From: an uncultured Eubacteriales bacterium
Lineage (GTDB): Bacteria > Bacillota > Clostridia > Oscillospirales > QAMX01
Direction: 5' to 3'
Assembly: GCA_905205975.1 (NCBI GenBank)
Contig: CAJLFQ010000034.1
Span: 1-21,584 of the forward strand
DNA: 21,584 bases
Below the pieces are notes generated by a model, which saw only the letters and a list, made by a program, of their open reading frames with translations, was not told where the DNA came from and did not search any database. Made by a program: the position numbers and the translations under genes. Each line of letters begins with the position of its first letter. Positions within the stretch are counted from its first letter, which is position 1. Shown one piece after another: positions 1 to 7,713 of this stretch.

Positions 1-413
1 CCGTCAAACAAAAGAATCCGTCCAATGCAGAAAAAGCGCCGTGCGGTTCTGTCCGCACAAAAACAGTATGCGCCGCTTTCGCCTGTTTCATAGCGCACGG
101 AGACGCATCATTCTTTTGGCTTGTTTTCCTTGAGAAAAAGAGAAAGAGAAAAAAAGGGCATACAGGAGATGGGCGGGAAAAACTGCCTGCAGCGGAAAAA
201 TCTGGCTGTGCCGCCGGAAAAAGAGTCCGTCCAGTCGGTTCGCCCGGTCAGACAGCGCCGTGCCGGCCGGTTCCGGGACTGCAGCGCAGCGTCCGGCGCT
301 TTGCCGATTCCTTTCGGGCGTTCCGGATTCAAGCTGCCGCGAACACACAAAAATCGCCAAGGGATTTTCAGCCGGATCTCCCTTTGCCTGAGAGAAAGCG
401 AGGGCTTTACCCC
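1..413. other. Leader region upstream of the sensor operon; no confident gene
   Basis: These 413 bases hold no gene I can defend. A short stem-loop (GTGCGG at 41-46 pairing with CCGCAC at 53-58) lies near the left edge. A purine-rich stretch runs from about 132 to 158. One weak open frame, ATG at 169 to TGA at 415-417, would encode 82 residues. It has an AAAGGG ten bases upstream, and its stop overlaps the GTG start of the sensor gene as GTGA. Its arginine- and proline-rich composition looks more like translated non-coding GC-rich DNA than a protein. I see no convincing promoter, although the operon start probably lies here. Confidence 0.4.
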
Positions 414-2057
414 GTGAAACGAAACGTCAGACGCCTGCTCCCGATGTTCCTTGTTTTTGCGATCATTGCGGCGGCGTATGCGTGCCGGATGCTCGCCATG
501 TTCCGCATCGGCGGAAACCATCCGAGCTATATCCGCGCGGCACTTTACCTGCTGCTGTTTGCTCTGTGGGGCTTTTCCCTCGATCAGCGCATCACCCAGA
601 AGCAGGTGCTGCACGGTCTGCGTCTGACTGCCCTGCTGATGCTGGTGTGGCTCCTGCTGCGCACGCTCAAATATGAAGTGGTCACCGATCCGGCTGCGGC
701 GCGGTATATCTGGTACCTCTACTATCTCCCCATGCTGTTTATCCCGCTGCTCGGCGTTTTCATCGCCCTGTCGCTCGGGAAACCGGAGGAATACCGTCTG
801 TCCGGGAAGGTCGGCGTGCTGACCGTCATCCCAGCCGTGCTGTTTGCGCTCGTTCTGACAAACGATTTCCACCAGCTTGTCTTTGCGTTTGACAGCGGCA
901 TGCCGGGGCGCCCGGACAACGATTCGTTTGCCCATCGCCCGCTGTACTTTGTCTGCTTCGCCTGGATGGTCGCCTGCATGTTTTTTTCGCTGATCCGTCT
1001 TTGGAAAAAAAGCCGCGTTCCGGGCGGTTCGAAGCGGCTGGTGCCGTTTGCCCTGGGCTGCGTCACGGTTTTGTACGGTCTGCTCTATCTGTCGGGTCTT
1101 CCGGCTGTCCGCCGCTGGCTCGGGGACATGAACGTGACGTTCTGTCTGCTGTTTGCAGCCATCTACGAAAGCTGCATTCGATGCCGGATGATCCAGTCGA
1201 ACACCGGCTATGCGGAGCTGTTTGAGGCATCCACGCTGGCGGCGTGCATCGCGGACCGCGACGGTCAGATCGTTCTGCGCTCGCGCACCGCGGGGGATGA
1301 TATGGTCTGCCCGCAGGAAGGCAAAAGAATCCTCCGTCCGGACGGGTCGCGGATCTCCGCGGCGCCCATCAGCGGCGGCTATGTCGTCTGGCGGGACAAC
1401 GTGCGTCCGCTGACAGAGCTGCAGACCCGGCTCACCGAAAACAGAATACAGCTCGAATCCAATAAAAAAGCGCTGCAGGATACGTATCTCATACAGAAAA
1501 AGCTGCACGAGCTGACGGAAAAGAACCGCATCTACGATGAGCTGGAAGCAAAGCACGGACAGGATACAGACAGGATCCGGCGTCTGTTTGCGCGGTGCGA
1601 ACATGCCGATCCGGATGAAACGCGCAGGCTGATGGAGCAGATTCTGCTGCTGGGCACCTACATCAAGCGCAGCGCCAACCTTTACTTTCTCAGCTGTGAA
1701 TACGAGCTGCTGCCGCAGCAGGAGATCCGGCTGACCGTGGACGAGGCCATGCGCGCCCTGACCGTCTGCGGCACCGCGTGCGGGGCGGTTTACCGCACGA
1801 CAAGACCCATGAAATCCACCGAGGTCGTGCGCCTGTTTGACCTGCTGAAAGACGTCGTCGAAACGGCGTCAGATGATCTGCGCTCGCTCTTTCTCTCGAT
1901 TTCAGACAGCACGATGGATCTTTCTGTGGAATGCTCGCCCGCGCTGTCTGCGCTGGCTGCGCCGAATGTCTCCGTCCGGCAGGAGGACGGGCTGTGGCTC
2001 ATCCGCACGCAGGTAGAAGCGGCGGTGCATGGGAATGGAGGCGGTGCCGGTGTTTAA
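414..2057 (+). CDS. 7TM sensor protein with degenerate kinase region
   Basis: This is probably the membrane signal-sensing half of a two-component system. Starting at GTG 414, with GAGG ten bases upstream, it has 547 residues. About eight hydrophobic segments fill residues 8 to 262. The LTNDFHQLVF stretch in the loop after the fifth is typical of the 7TM N-terminal domain of Firmicutes histidine kinases (known family trait). A short PAS-like segment follows near 270-330, then a coiled-coil-like stretch around 335-395. The C-terminal part still resembles the kinase core of such sensors (LLLGTYIKRSANLYFL, then a segment in the N-box position), but I see no phosphoacceptor histidine motif, no Asn of the N box and no glycine-rich G box. 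It therefore looks like a pseudokinase. The next gene overlaps its end and supplies an intact kinase, which suggests they work as a pair. An upstream TTG at 384 is possible but has a poorer context. Confidence 0.8.
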   Translation: MKRNVRRLLPMFLVFAIIAAAYACRMLAMFRIGGNHPSYIRAALYLLLFALWGFSLDQRITQKQVLHGLRLTALLMLVWLLLRTLKYEVVTDPAAARYIWYLYYLPMLFIPLLGVFIALSLGKPEEYRLSGKVGVLTVIPAVLFALVLTNDFHQLVFAFDSGMPGRPDNDSFAHRPLYFVCFAWMVACMFFSLIRLWKKSRVPGGSKRLVPFALGCVTVLYGLLYLSGLPAVRRWLGDMNVTFCLLFAAIYESCIRCRMIQSNTGYAELFEASTLAACIADRDGQIVLRSRTAGDDMVCPQEGKRILRPDGSRISAAPISGGYVVWRDNVRPLTELQTRLTENRIQLESNKKALQDTYLIQKKLHELTEKNRIYDELEAKHGQDTDRIRRLFARCEHADPDETRRLMEQILLLGTYIKRSANLYFLSCEYELLPQQEIRLTVDEAMRALTVCGTACGAVYRTTRPMKSTEVVRLFDLLKDVVETASDDLRSLFLSISDSTMDLSVECSPALSALAAPNVSVRQEDGLWLIRTQVEAAVHGNGGGAGV

Positions 2058-3009
2058 GCTGAAGCATTTCGGGCTGCGCGCCATCAAGGAGAGCTTTGAC
2101 CAGCTTTCAACGGCTGCATGCTTTTTTGACCGTTCGGGACGGACCATCCTCTGCAACCGCCAGATGTACCGGCTGAGTCAGCACCTGCTGCACGGCGACG
2201 TGCAGGATTACAGGGAGATTGAGCGGGCGCTCCTGTCTCCGCCGGCGAACGTGGTGCAGCTTGCGGATACGGAGCATCTCTATCGCTTCCCGGACAAGAC
2301 GGTGTGGAATTTTGAAAAAACGACGGTGACCGACCGGTACGGAGCGTCATATCTCCAGCTGACTGCAGCCGACGTGACGGCGCTGTACCGGGCGCTCGTG
2401 CAGCTGGCAGACGATAACAAAAAGCTCGAGCAGGATGCAGAGGAGCTGCGAAAGCTCTCCCAGAACGTCGAAGCGGTTGCGCGGGAAAAGGAGCAGTTTG
2501 CCGCAAAAGCCGCCATGCATGACAGCTTTGCCGCCTGTATCACCGCGACAAAGCAGTACCTTGCCGGGGATTTGAGCGGCATCGGCACCGGCGCCGTGCT
2601 GCATCAATGGGAAAAAAGCATGGCCTTTCGGAACGCCGTGCTGCAGTCGGCAAAGGAAAAACTGCTTGACAGCGCGAAAAACAGCGGCGTGACCGTGCGG
2701 ATCCGGGGCGGCGAACCGTCGGACAGCGCGTCCGGGCTGATCTATGACGCAATGCAGGTCTGCCTGAACAACGCCATCCAGTATGCGCAGGCCACCGAGC
2801 TTGCGGTCAACCTCTGGGAAAGCGCCGGCCGCTATACCGTGATGATCCGCAACAACGGCAAGCCCCCGGAGAAGCCGATTACAGAAGGCGGCGGGCTCTC
2901 CAATTTGCGGCGTCGGATCGAACGCGCCGGCGGAAGCATGACCGTGCAGAGCCTGCCGGTCTTTTCTCTGGTGATCGACATACCAAAGTCTGAAGATTCG
3001 GGGAGATAG
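2050..3009 (+). CDS. Soluble histidine kinase (HATPase_c)
   Basis: Cytoplasmic sensor kinase without membrane segments, likely phosphorylating the response regulator encoded next. The chosen start is GTG 2050 because GGAGG at 2037-2041 lies eight bases upstream. An ATG at 2029 would add seven residues but lacks a site. Numbering from the ATG: a PAS-like N-terminal part spans about 20-115 (AACFFDRSGRTILCNRQMYRLS). A helical linker runs from 118 to 155. A likely phosphoacceptor is His164 in the MHDSF motif, arranged as in HisKA_3/NarL-type kinases. The ATP-binding domain follows with an N box around CLNNAIQYA and a G box EGGGLSNLRRRIERAGG. The gene overlaps the 7TM gene by eight bases and is followed three bases later by the regulator, so translational coupling is likely. 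The kinase is small for its family, as expected if membrane sensing is done by the upstream partner. Confidence 0.85.
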   Translation: MFKLKHFGLRAIKESFDQLSTAACFFDRSGRTILCNRQMYRLSQHLLHGDVQDYREIERALLSPPANVVQLADTEHLYRFPDKTVWNFEKTTVTDRYGASYLQLTAADVTALYRALVQLADDNKKLEQDAEELRKLSQNVEAVAREKEQFAAKAAMHDSFAACITATKQYLAGDLSGIGTGAVLHQWEKSMAFRNAVLQSAKEKLLDSAKNSGVTVRIRGGEPSDSASGLIYDAMQVCLNNAIQYAQATELAVNLWESAGRYTVMIRNNGKPPEKPITEGGGLSNLRRRIERAGGSMTVQSLPVFSLVIDIPKSEDSGR

Positions 3010-3012
3010 CGA

Positions 3013-3675
3013 ATGGACGCATCGGAGACAAGAAAGATCTTGATCGTTGAGGATCAGGCGCTGGCGCGCACATATCTGTGCGCCTGCGTGGAAAAAAGCG
3101 CCCTCTGCGAAGTGGCAGGCACGCTGACCCGCGCCGATGCGGCGCTCCGCCGTTGCCGCGAAGGGCGCATCGACCTCGTCCTCATGGATATCTGCACCGA
3201 AAACGATTCGGACGGCCTGACCGCTGCCGAAGCCATCAAAAAATACGACCCCCGGATCAAAATCGTGATGGTGACGTCCATGCTGGAGGGGCGCTTCCTG
3301 GAGCGGGCGGAGAAAATCGGCGCCGACAGCTTCTGGTACAAGGATTCTCCCGCCGGCGATCTCGTCGGCATCATCGAGGGCACGCTTGCCGGCAAACGGT
3401 TCTGGCCGGACAGCGTGCCGTCGGTACAGCTCGGCGACGCGCTTTCCTGCGAACTGTCTGATCAGGAAATGGCAACCCTGCGCCTGCTCTGCGAAGGGAA
3501 AACAAACGCCGAAATCGCCGAATCGCTCCATGTGGCGGAATCCTCGGTGCGAACCTATATCAACCGCATGCTGGAGAAAACCGGCTACCCGAACCGCAAC
3601 CGTCTGATGGTCGCCGCGGTCGGAAAACGCCTCGTCGTGCCGGGCAGTCAGCTCGATGCGCCGAAACAGACCTGA
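3013..3675 (+). CDS. Response regulator, NarL/LuxR family
   Basis: DNA-binding response regulator of 220 residues, the usual length for the NarL/FixJ type. The receiver domain (about 7-125) has the acidic pair Glu13-Asp14, the phosphoacceptor Asp59 in LVLMDI, Thr88 and Lys110, all in the expected places. A LuxR-type helix-turn-helix follows at about 150-210 (LSDQEMATLRLLCEGKTNAEIA, then SVRTYINRMLEKTG). The ATG at 3013 has GGGAGA about seven bases upstream, within the end of the kinase gene. It closes the three-gene operon with the 7TM sensor and the kinase. Targets are unknown; the regulatory repeats about 110 bases after its stop, ahead of the next operon, are an obvious candidate (inference). 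Confidence 0.93.
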   Translation: MDASETRKILIVEDQALARTYLCACVEKSALCEVAGTLTRADAALRRCREGRIDLVLMDICTENDSDGLTAAEAIKKYDPRIKIVMVTSMLEGRFLERAEKIGADSFWYKDSPAGDLVGIIEGTLAGKRFWPDSVPSVQLGDALSCELSDQEMATLRLLCEGKTNAEIAESLHVAESSVRTYINRMLEKTGYPNRNRLMVAAVGKRLVVPGSQLDAPKQT

Positions 3676-3721
3676 GGGTTTGCCGCAATATTCATGAAAC
3701 TGCATAAATATCTATCCCGGT

Positions 3722-3781
3722 CCGCGCTGTTTGCTTGAAGACAGCGCGGTCTTTCTGCGTGCAGGCGCACAGAAAGACCGC
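3722..3781 (+). terminator. Two overlapping hairpins after the response regulator
   Basis: Stem A pairs CCGCGCTGT (3722-3730) with ACAGCGCGG (3741-3749) and is followed directly by TCTTTCT. Stem B pairs GCGGTCTTTCTG (3746-3757) with CAGAAAGACCGC (3770-3781), a perfect 12-bp stem. The two share bases 3746-3749, so they cannot both form fully. Stem A with its pyrimidine tail is a plausible weak terminator for the upstream operon. Stem B has no U run behind it. They could be a simple tandem termination region or alternative structures. Confidence 0.55.
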
Positions 3782-3783
3782 TC

Positions 3784-3802
3784 GTTTACAAATTGTTTAC
3801 AA
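3784..3802 (+). repeat. Direct repeat GTTTACAA x2, 11-bp spacing
   Basis: GTTTACAA occurs at 3784-3791 and again at 3795-3802, one helical turn apart, about 32 bases upstream of the proposed -35 box of the next operon. This spacing on one DNA face is typical of an activator site with two monomers. The binding protein is unknown. Confidence 0.5.
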
Positions 3803-3813
3803 GTATCCGCTCA

Positions 3814-3837
3814 TCTGTCCTCACTTCTGAGGACAGA
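3814..3837 (+). promoter_or_regulatory. Operator-like perfect inverted repeat
   Basis: TCTGTCCTCA (3814-3823) and TGAGGACAGA (3828-3837) form a perfect 10-bp dyad around CTTC. Its right arm covers the first four bases of the proposed -35 box (3834-3839). A dyad in this place is the usual layout for a repressor operator. It lies upstream of the inferred transcript, so it is more likely to act as DNA than as an RNA hairpin. Confidence 0.5.
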
Positions 3838-3862
3838 CAGCGCCCGACTTTTTTGGTACAAT
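3834..3862 (+). promoter_or_regulatory. Probable sigma-A promoter for the receiver-like/SLH operon
   Basis: A -35 box CAGACA (3834-3839, four of six consensus bases) and a -10 box TACAAT (3857-3862, five of six) are separated by 17 bases. Transcription would start near 3869, giving a leader of about 35 bases before the ATG at 3903. The weak -35 fits a promoter that needs the upstream repeats for control. Confidence 0.6.
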
Positions 3863-3902
3863 GATAGCAGATAAGAAGCTGATGGAAAGGGGGGATGGTT
3901 CG

Positions 3903-4286
3903 ATGCATAAAATTGTGGTCGATATGCAGAATTTTCTCTTTGCCGATTCCGTAGCGATGGCCTTCAAGAATTCGGACTATGAGATTGATGTGGTCCGCGC
4001 AGAGTCCCCGAAGGATACTGTTGAGCTGTGTCAAGTGTACAAACCGTCTGTGCTCGTCATGGAGGTGACCGGCTACACCCCGTGGAAGCTCTGTGAGAGG
4101 CTTCGGCTGCGCGATGCGGTAAAGGCTTCGTGCCCCGATTGCAAAATTGCCCTGATTGTAGACTCCAGCACCGAAAAACAGGCGGCAAAGGACATTCGGG
4201 ACGCGAAGAAAAACGGGCTTATCGATCAGTTCTTCTACGGCTCAATGACCGCAGAATACCTGTTGGACCAAATCTTCGCCATGTAA
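3903..4286 (+). CDS. Receiver-like (pseudo-REC) protein
   Basis: A 127-residue stand-alone protein with the alternating beta/alpha layout of a response-regulator receiver domain. The strand that normally ends in the phosphoacceptor Asp reads VLVMEVTG, with Glu54 in its place. The conserved Lys near the end also appears lost (DQFFYGSMTAEYL). Such Glu substitutions often mimic the phosphorylated state, so it may be constitutively 'on' or act through protein contacts (inference). There is no output domain. The start at ATG 3903 is set by AAAGGGGGG eight bases upstream; the ATG at 3861 lies in the promoter -10 region and cannot be the start. It is followed 18 bases later by the SLH protein gene, so both are probably on one transcript. 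Confidence 0.75.
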   Translation: MHKIVVDMQNFLFADSVAMAFKNSDYEIDVVRAESPKDTVELCQVYKPSVLVMEVTGYTPWKLCERLRLRDAVKASCPDCKIALIVDSSTEKQAAKDIRDAKKNGLIDQFFYGSMTAEYLLDQIFAM

Positions 4287-4304
4287 AGAAAAGGAGGATT
4301 CCAC

Positions 4305-7300
4305 ATGAAATCAACCACCCAAAAGCGGCTGCTCAGCCTGCTGCTCGCTCTGGTCATGCTGTTTGGTCTCACGCCCGCTCTGGAGGTCGCGGCGTCTGCC
4401 GCGGACAGCGGCGACAGCGAGAGCGCGCCGAAGCTTGTATCCACCTATGCGGAGTTGAGTGCCGCGCTGAGCGGCGGCGTATCTTATGTCAAGCTCAATG
4501 CCAACATTGACACGACCAAGCTGAACGCCGGCGCCGGGTATCTCAGCACCATCGTCCAGAGCGGAACGGTATCGCTCGATCTCAACGGCCATACCGTGTG
4601 CTTTTTCAGCAAATCGTCGCCGTTTCAGCCGGCTGTCCGCGTCAAAGGCAGTCTGACGATCAAGGACAGCAAAGACGGCGGCAAGATGTACATCCAAGCC
4701 GACAACAACGCCGCCAACGGAAAGCACCTGCTGTTCACGGTCGAAGGGGGAACCTTTACGCTCAACAGCGGGACGCTCGGCATTGACAACGGCAGCTCGC
4801 GCAACTCCCTGGTCGTCGTGCAGGGCGGAAAGGACGCGAAACTGTACTTCAACGGCGGCAAAATTGACGCCCGTGCGCCGCGGATCGGCATTCCGTACGT
4901 CTATTCCGCCCTGCTGATGTCCAACAGCCAGGCCGAATTCAACGGCGGCGAGTATGAAGGGCTTGTCGGATTCACCTATCCCCCCAGAAGCAACGGCATC
5001 TATATGCCGAACGCCGTCATCCGCAACGGCAAGTTCAAGGGCGGCATCGTCGTCAAAGCGGGCGCGGATGTGAAATCGGACGAATACTTCCCCATCCGCA
5101 TCCTCGGCGGCAAAATCGGCCGCGGCCTCTTTACGGAAGGGTTCGAGCTGAGAAGCGATATGCAGACCGCGAACAACATCGCCTTCGCCTCCATCTTCCC
5201 GGAGAGAACCGCTCTGCTCCGCCCAGGCGAAACGCCCCGGCTGATTTACCGTCAGAAAGATATCCAGAGCGAATACATGAGCACCTCCATCTCCAAGGAA
5301 TATCTGATTGCGCTGTCGGTGTCGAATCTCTCCGATTATCGGACAATCGCCTTCACGCCCTACCCCAGAACCGTCTACACCGAGGTGTACTGCAACGCCT
5401 TCGGCATGAAGGGGCTGAAGTTCGACAACAAATGGCACACCCTCCCGCACCAGATGGACGTGGGCGGGTATGCCGCTGCGCCGCTCTTTTTGATCAAGCC
5501 CAACAACCGCCACCTCTATTTCTGGTGGTTCGACCTGCCGAGGCAGATGGAGGAAGCGGGCTACACCCAAAAGAGGTCACTCACGATCGACGGCAAGGAT
5601 GTAAAGCTTCCGTCCGGTATCTCGCTGCCGGGGGACGGCACCTGTGGGATGGATTATCCCGTGCTCCTCGATGATGCCGGCATACATGCCATGGCATTTA
5701 CCTTATCCCTTCGTAAAGACGGCGAACCGCTCATTCTGAACGGCGCCGCGAACCAGTTCCTGATGCGCTATCGGCAGCTCCCCGATACCGTGCAGCCTCT
5801 CGCCTCGGTCAGTCTGCAGGTGAAGGGCGGCGACCTGGTCGATTCGGATGACGGAACCGTCAGCCCGGTCTCCGTCTCCGAGAACGAGAACTGCACCCTC
5901 GTGCAGCAGGTGAACTGGGCGGACAACGGCACAAAACGCAACAAAACGGTGACCCTGAAGGCGAAAACGGGCTATTATTTTACAAACGAGACCGTGTTCA
6001 CCGTCGAAGGCGCCCACCGCATCACCGCCAAGTACCTGTACAGTTCGGACGGCGGTACGACCTGCGCCGTCGGCTTAGAGGCACAGGAATGCGAAATGAT
6101 CTACACCGCGCGGGGCATTGTCCGCAACCTGGTCTACCGCAACCGCGCCGACGATGTGGCTATGGATTCGTTTGACCCGGAAAAGTACACGATTACCGTC
6201 AAAAAAGTCGGCGAATACGTCTCTTCCACCGGTTCTTCCATCTCCGATGCCGCCATGTGGCCCCACGAGCTGCTCGGGACCGACCAGCCCTACTACCTCT
6301 ACTGCACGGTCGAGGCGAAGCCCGGCTACGTCTTCCGCAGCGGCACGAGCCTGCTGAAATATGCCATGCCCAGCTGGAATCAGAACCGCTGGGTGACAGC
6401 CGTCTGGGACACGGACTGGCTGGACTGCTACGACGTCTATATCGGCGCCTGCTACAAGACGTGGGACAAGACGGATACCAACCTGGGCGGTCTCTGGGTG
6501 GATCGGATCCTGCTGGATCAGCTCTATCTGACCGTGAAAGCGCCGCGCGCCGGGGAAAAACCGGCGCCGGGAAGCGCCTACTGCCAGGTGGAAGGCCTGC
6601 CGGAATACATCAAGCTCGAACGCGTGGACTGGCTGAAATGCTATGACGACTGGCGGTACTACTCCGATCGGCCGTTCTCCTTCGAAGCGGGCGTCTCGCC
6701 GCACTACGAAGACTTCGAATACCAGTGCTTTATCCACGTTTCCTTTGACGCAGGCGGCGTCATGCCCGCAAAGAACGCCAGGTTCTATCTCAACGACACG
6801 CCGTGCAGGCTGTCATGGGACACCGCGGACAAATTCTTCTACTCCGATCCGATGCTCGCCTTTGACAGCGCCGGAAGCCCCGTCATCGCGGTGAAGGCCG
6901 GCGCAAACGGCACAGTGACACCGTCCGGCGGCGTCAGCGTCAAGGCAGGCGAGAGCAAAACGTTCACCTTCCAGCCCAACGCGGGCTACGCCGTGTCCAA
7001 GGTTCTGGTCGACGGGAAGAACGTCGGCGCGGCGACGTCGTACACGTTCACGAACGTCCGGGCGAGCCACACGCTTGCGGTCGAATTCTCGAAAGCAGAT
7101 ACAACCAACCCGTTTGTGGACGTCCCGGCGGGCGCCTACTACTATGACGCCGTCCTCTGGGCGGTGCAGAACGGCATCACGACCGGCGTAGACGCGACGC
7201 ACTTCAACCCCAACGGCATCTGCACGCGCGCGCAGGCGGTGACGTTCCTGTGGCGGGCAGCGGGGAAGCCGGCGCCCAAGAGCACGGCTATGCCGTTTGA

Positions 7301-7634
7301 CGATGTGCCGAAGGGCAGCTACTATGAATCGGCTGTGCTGTGGGCGGTCGAAAACGGCATCACAAACGGAACCGGCGCGAAGACGTTCAGCCCGAACGCC
7401 AACTGTTCGCGCAGCCAGATCGTCACCTTCCTGTGGCGGAGCCGGAACAAGCCGGCGTCCGGCTCTTCGAACCCGTTTACGGACGTTCCGGCGAACGCCT
7501 TCTACACGCAGGCCGTCCTGTGGGCGGTCGACAAAGGCGTGACGAAGGGAACCGGCGCGAACACGTTCAGCCCGAACGCAGACTGTTCGCGCGGCCAGAT
7601 CGTCACCTTCATCCACCGCGCAGCGGTTCAGTAA
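4305..7634 (+). CDS. Secreted S-layer homology (SLH) domain protein
   Basis: A large exported cell-surface protein of 1109 residues. A signal peptide occupies about residues 1-32 (Lys/Arg start, long Leu/Ala core, ending VAASAA). The first third has repeated NGG-type beta turns (for example around 170-260), suggesting a right-handed beta-helix like that of pectate-lyase-fold proteins. The middle is beta-rich and unrecognised. Residues 863-932 are a GANGTVTPSGG-type beta repeat similar to those in Gram-positive adhesins. Three SLH domains fill 935-1109, each with the pattern DVP-YY-AVLWAV-NGIT and a TRAQ/SRSQ/SRGQ element. SLH domains bind secondary wall polymers, so the protein is held non-covalently on the wall. 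AAGGAGG lies a few bases before the ATG. No catalytic motif is evident; an adhesin or structural wall role is the best guess. Confidence 0.9.
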   Translation: MKSTTQKRLLSLLLALVMLFGLTPALEVAASAADSGDSESAPKLVSTYAELSAALSGGVSYVKLNANIDTTKLNAGAGYLSTIVQSGTVSLDLNGHTVCFFSKSSPFQPAVRVKGSLTIKDSKDGGKMYIQADNNAANGKHLLFTVEGGTFTLNSGTLGIDNGSSRNSLVVVQGGKDAKLYFNGGKIDARAPRIGIPYVYSALLMSNSQAEFNGGEYEGLVGFTYPPRSNGIYMPNAVIRNGKFKGGIVVKAGADVKSDEYFPIRILGGKIGRGLFTEGFELRSDMQTANNIAFASIFPERTALLRPGETPRLIYRQKDIQSEYMSTSISKEYLIALSVSNLSDYRTIAFTPYPRTVYTEVYCNAFGMKGLKFDNKWHTLPHQMDVGGYAAAPLFLIKPNNRHLYFWWFDLPRQMEEAGYTQKRSLTIDGKDVKLPSGISLPGDGTCGMDYPVLLDDAGIHAMAFTLSLRKDGEPLILNGAANQFLMRYRQLPDTVQPLASVSLQVKGGDLVDSDDGTVSPVSVSENENCTLVQQVNWADNGTKRNKTVTLKAKTGYYFTNETVFTVEGAHRITAKYLYSSDGGTTCAVGLEAQECEMIYTARGIVRNLVYRNRADDVAMDSFDPEKYTITVKKVGEYVSSTGSSISDAAMWPHELLGTDQPYYLYCTVEAKPGYVFRSGTSLLKYAMPSWNQNRWVTAVWDTDWLDCYDVYIGACYKTWDKTDTNLGGLWVDRILLDQLYLTVKAPRAGEKPAPGSAYCQVEGLPEYIKLERVDWLKCYDDWRYYSDRPFSFEAGVSPHYEDFEYQCFIHVSFDAGGVMPAKNARFYLNDTPCRLSWDTADKFFYSDPMLAFDSAGSPVIAVKAGANGTVTPSGGVSVKAGESKTFTFQPNAGYAVSKVLVDGKNVGAATSYTFTNVRASHTLAVEFSKADTTNPFVDVPAGAYYYDAVLWAVQNGITTGVDATHFNPNGICTRAQAVTFLWRAAGKPAPKSTAMPFDDVPKGSYYESAVLWAVENGITNGTGAKTFSPNANCSRSQIVTFLWRSRNKPASGSSNPFTDVPANAFYTQAVLWAVDKGVTKGTGANTFSPNADCSRGQIVTFIHRAAVQ

Positions 7635-7647
7635 CCCGCAGAAATCG

Positions 7648-7681
7648 CCCTGACCGGCAGGCTGGCGCCTGCCGGTCGGGG
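7648..7681 (+). terminator. Strong GC hairpin without U tract
   Basis: GACCGGCAGGC (7652-7662) pairs with GCCTGCCGGTC (7667-7677) around TGGC, and the stem extends outward through CCC/GGG with one G-U pair. It lies 14 bases after the SLH stop codon. No run of T follows, so it may slow or stabilise the transcript rather than end it. Some read-through into the lipoprotein gene is possible. Confidence 0.5.
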
Positions 7682-7713
7682 CGTGAAGATCGCGGAGACA
7701 GGAGCATACGGCA

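Noticed and set aside
41..58. Short hairpin as terminator of a gene to the left
   Set aside because: Only six base pairs and no T run on the plus strand. A minus-strand terminator is conceivable but has no gene to serve in this window.
108..1604. Minus-strand open frame of 498 codons
   Set aside because: Antisense shadow of the 7TM sensor gene with no family features.
3861..3902. Upstream ATG start for the receiver-like protein
   Set aside because: It overlaps the -10 box and precedes the expected transcript start, while ATG 3903 has a strong ribosome site.
4311..5570. Minus-strand open frame of 419 codons
   Set aside because: Antisense to the SLH protein gene and of shadow-like composition.
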